NCBI GenBank assembly: GCA_023415915.1
Contig: JAEZIZ010000113.1
Coordinates: 1-5,232, forward strand
Reading direction: 5' to 3'
Source: Bacillota bacterium
Lineage (GTDB): Bacteria > Bacillota > Clostridia > Christensenellales > SZUA-584
Length of the DNA stretch: 5,232 nucleotides
Below the pieces are notes generated by a model, which had not been told where the DNA came from, did not search any database, and worked only from the letters and a program-made list of their open reading frames with translations. This document shows, one piece after another, positions 4,609 through 5,232 of the stretch. Positions within the stretch are counted from its first letter, which is position 1; every line of letters starts with the position of its first letter. Made by a program: the position numbers and the translations under genes.

Positions 4609-4767
4609 CTAAACCACGCGCTTAAGTCCGCTGCGGGCTTTTTTTAAGTCGCGCTTTGTCTTTTCCTTTGAGTCCTGCGCGTTCTTATGCGAATTCAGCT
4701 TTATCTCTGAGCGCAGATATTCGCTTAAACCCTCGCTTTTACAGTACATTTTCAATTCATCGTACAT
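4609..4767 (-). CDS. Small basic protein of unknown function (52 residues)
   Basis: A complete 52-residue reading frame starting MYDELKMYCKSEGLSEYLRS and ending KKARSGLKRVV, with no family I recognise. It is soluble and strongly charged: the N-terminal half is mixed, while the C-terminal half (SHKNAQDSKEKTKRDLKKAR) is dense in Lys/Arg, suggesting a helix able to contact nucleic acid or an acidic partner. There is a single Cys (residue 9), and no signal peptide or membrane segment. The case for a real gene is strong: a full AAGGAGGT ribosome site (4780-4773) ends 5 nt before the ATG, a TTGACA-N16-TATAAT promoter sits upstream (4857-4830), and a terminator follows (4571-4539). It is divergent from the CGNR-type regulator at 4880, which may control it. 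The function is unknown; an antitoxin-like or DNA-binding role is only a guess. Confidence 0.8.
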   Translation of the reverse strand: MYDELKMYCKSEGLSEYLRSEIKLNSHKNAQDSKEKTKRDLKKARSGLKRVV

Positions 4768-4797
4768 ATGGTACCTCCTTTGCGCGTAACGGTCTAA

Positions 4798-4826
4798 TTG
4801 ACATTTGGGTATTACGTGCTTATACT
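4798..4826 (+). promoter_or_regulatory. Sigma-A promoter for the CGNR-type regulator gene
   Basis: TTGACA (4798-4803, perfect -35) and TATACT (4821-4826, 5 of 6) are 17 bp apart. Transcription would begin near 4833, about 47 nt before the ATG at 4880. This start falls inside the -10 box of the opposing promoter. Confidence 0.75.
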
Positions 4827-4829
4827 CAT

Positions 4830-4857
4830 ATTATATGCGATAGTTTGTAATTGTCAA
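4830..4857 (-). promoter_or_regulatory. Consensus sigma-A promoter for the 52-residue gene
   Basis: On the minus strand TTGACA (4857-4852) and TATAAT (4835-4830) are both perfect, separated by 16 bp. Transcription would begin near 4823, inside the -10 box of the opposing promoter, leaving a leader of about 55 nt before the ATG at 4767. Confidence 0.85.
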
Positions 4858-4879
4858 TACTTATTTTGGTGGTTACAGG

Positions 4880-5232
4880 ATGGAATTTCCGTTCACGGAG
4901 CTGCTCAACAGCAATCGAGGCGGCGGCGACAAACTGAATGACACGGCATGGATTACAGGCTTCCTTAAACGATGGGGCCTTAAAGTCGGCGCGCCTTCCG
5001 CCGAGGATATCGAGCGTCTTAAAACGCTGAGGCAGGCGATGGCAAACATAGTGGACGCGCTGACCGCCGGCCGCGGCCCCGACGAGGACGACATGCGCGA
5101 GGTGATAAGCGCTCTTGCGGGCTCTCACATGACGTTTGCGCTGACGGCTCCGGCGGGCGAATGGCAGCTTTCCCTTCAGCCCGTAAAAAAGGACTGGGAC
5201 TGGGCGCTGCACGAGATAGCGGCCTCGTTTGC
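4880..5232 (+). CDS. ABATE/CGNR zinc-finger type regulator, N-terminal part (3' end outside window)
   Basis: The first 117 residues of a protein resembling the ABATE domain that precedes a CGNR zinc finger in a family described as putative stress-induced transcription regulators. Seen: FTELLNSNRGGGDKLND (residues 5-21), in the place of the family's usual D-x-x-N-T-x-x-x-x start; a helix ITGFLKRWGL; the spaced segment SAEDIERLKTLRQAMANIVDAL (40-61), matching the family's L-x-x-L-R-x-A-L helix; and a later WDWALHEIAASF (106-117) like the helix that leads to the zinc finger. The Cys-containing CGNR part would lie past the right edge, so it is not confirmed. The start is ATG 4880, with a weak GGTGG (4868-4872) 7 nt upstream. 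It has its own promoter overlapping that of the divergent small gene. Its ligand is unknown. Confidence 0.7.
   Translation, partial: MEFPFTELLNSNRGGGDKLNDTAWITGFLKRWGLKVGAPSAEDIERLKTLRQAMANIVDALTAGRGPDEDDMREVISALAGSHMTFALTAPAGEWQLSLQPVKKDWDWALHEIAASF

Noticed and set aside
4826..5212. Minus-strand open frames opposite the CGNR-type gene
   Set aside because: Antisense shadows of a plus-strand gene that has a recognisable domain and a near-consensus promoter.

Overview
The window looks like chromosome from a spore-forming or spore-derived Firmicute of the class Clostridia, probably an uncultured gut-type lineage. The evidence is a GerAB/GerKB-type germinant permease fragment, an RsgI-like anti-sigma factor paired with an ECF sigma factor, strong AGGAGG-type ribosome binding sites, good TTGACA/TATAAT promoters, and short G/C-rich intergenic palindromes of the GGGCG...CGCCC kind. 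Base composition is close to balanced, yet isoleucine is written mostly as ATA (about 13 of 19 and 14 of 18 Ile codons in the first two genes). This is inference from content; no taxonomic marker is present.

Layout. (1) 1-600, plus: C-terminal half of a spore germination permease, cut by the left edge. (2) 800-1225, plus: complete small DMT-superfamily membrane protein of the YdcZ/DUF606 type. A 12-bp inverted repeat ends 2 nt before its start codon and contains its Shine-Dalgarno sequence. (3) 1226-1570: gene-free, with three tandem hairpins and a 141-bp segment bounded by two GGGGCCCC palindromes. (4) 4054 down to 1702, minus: a two-gene operon with an ECF sigma factor followed, with an 8-nt overlap, by a 598-residue membrane anti-sigma factor. 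The latter has one transmembrane helix, an RsgI-like domain with a VDVNPS motif and three FN3-like repeats. Just past its stop, 1571-1705 holds the decayed, out-of-frame end of a fourth repeat. (5) 4083-4608: gene-free, with an ECF-type promoter, two short palindromes and two intrinsic terminators. (6) 4767-4609, minus: an unreported-looking 52-residue basic protein with a perfect Shine-Dalgarno and its own terminator. (7) 4880 to the right edge, plus: N-terminal part of an ABATE/CGNR zinc-finger type regulator.

How the parts relate. The sigma/anti-sigma pair is a self-contained envelope-signalling unit: an extracellular multi-domain sensor, a single membrane crossing and a short cytoplasmic helix region presumed to hold the sigma factor. 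A GAAC-N16-CGTT promoter suggests autoregulation. The small basic protein and the CGNR-type regulator are divergently arranged. Their two near-consensus promoters overlap face to face, so firing of one should interfere with the other. The two left-hand membrane genes show no functional link to the rest.
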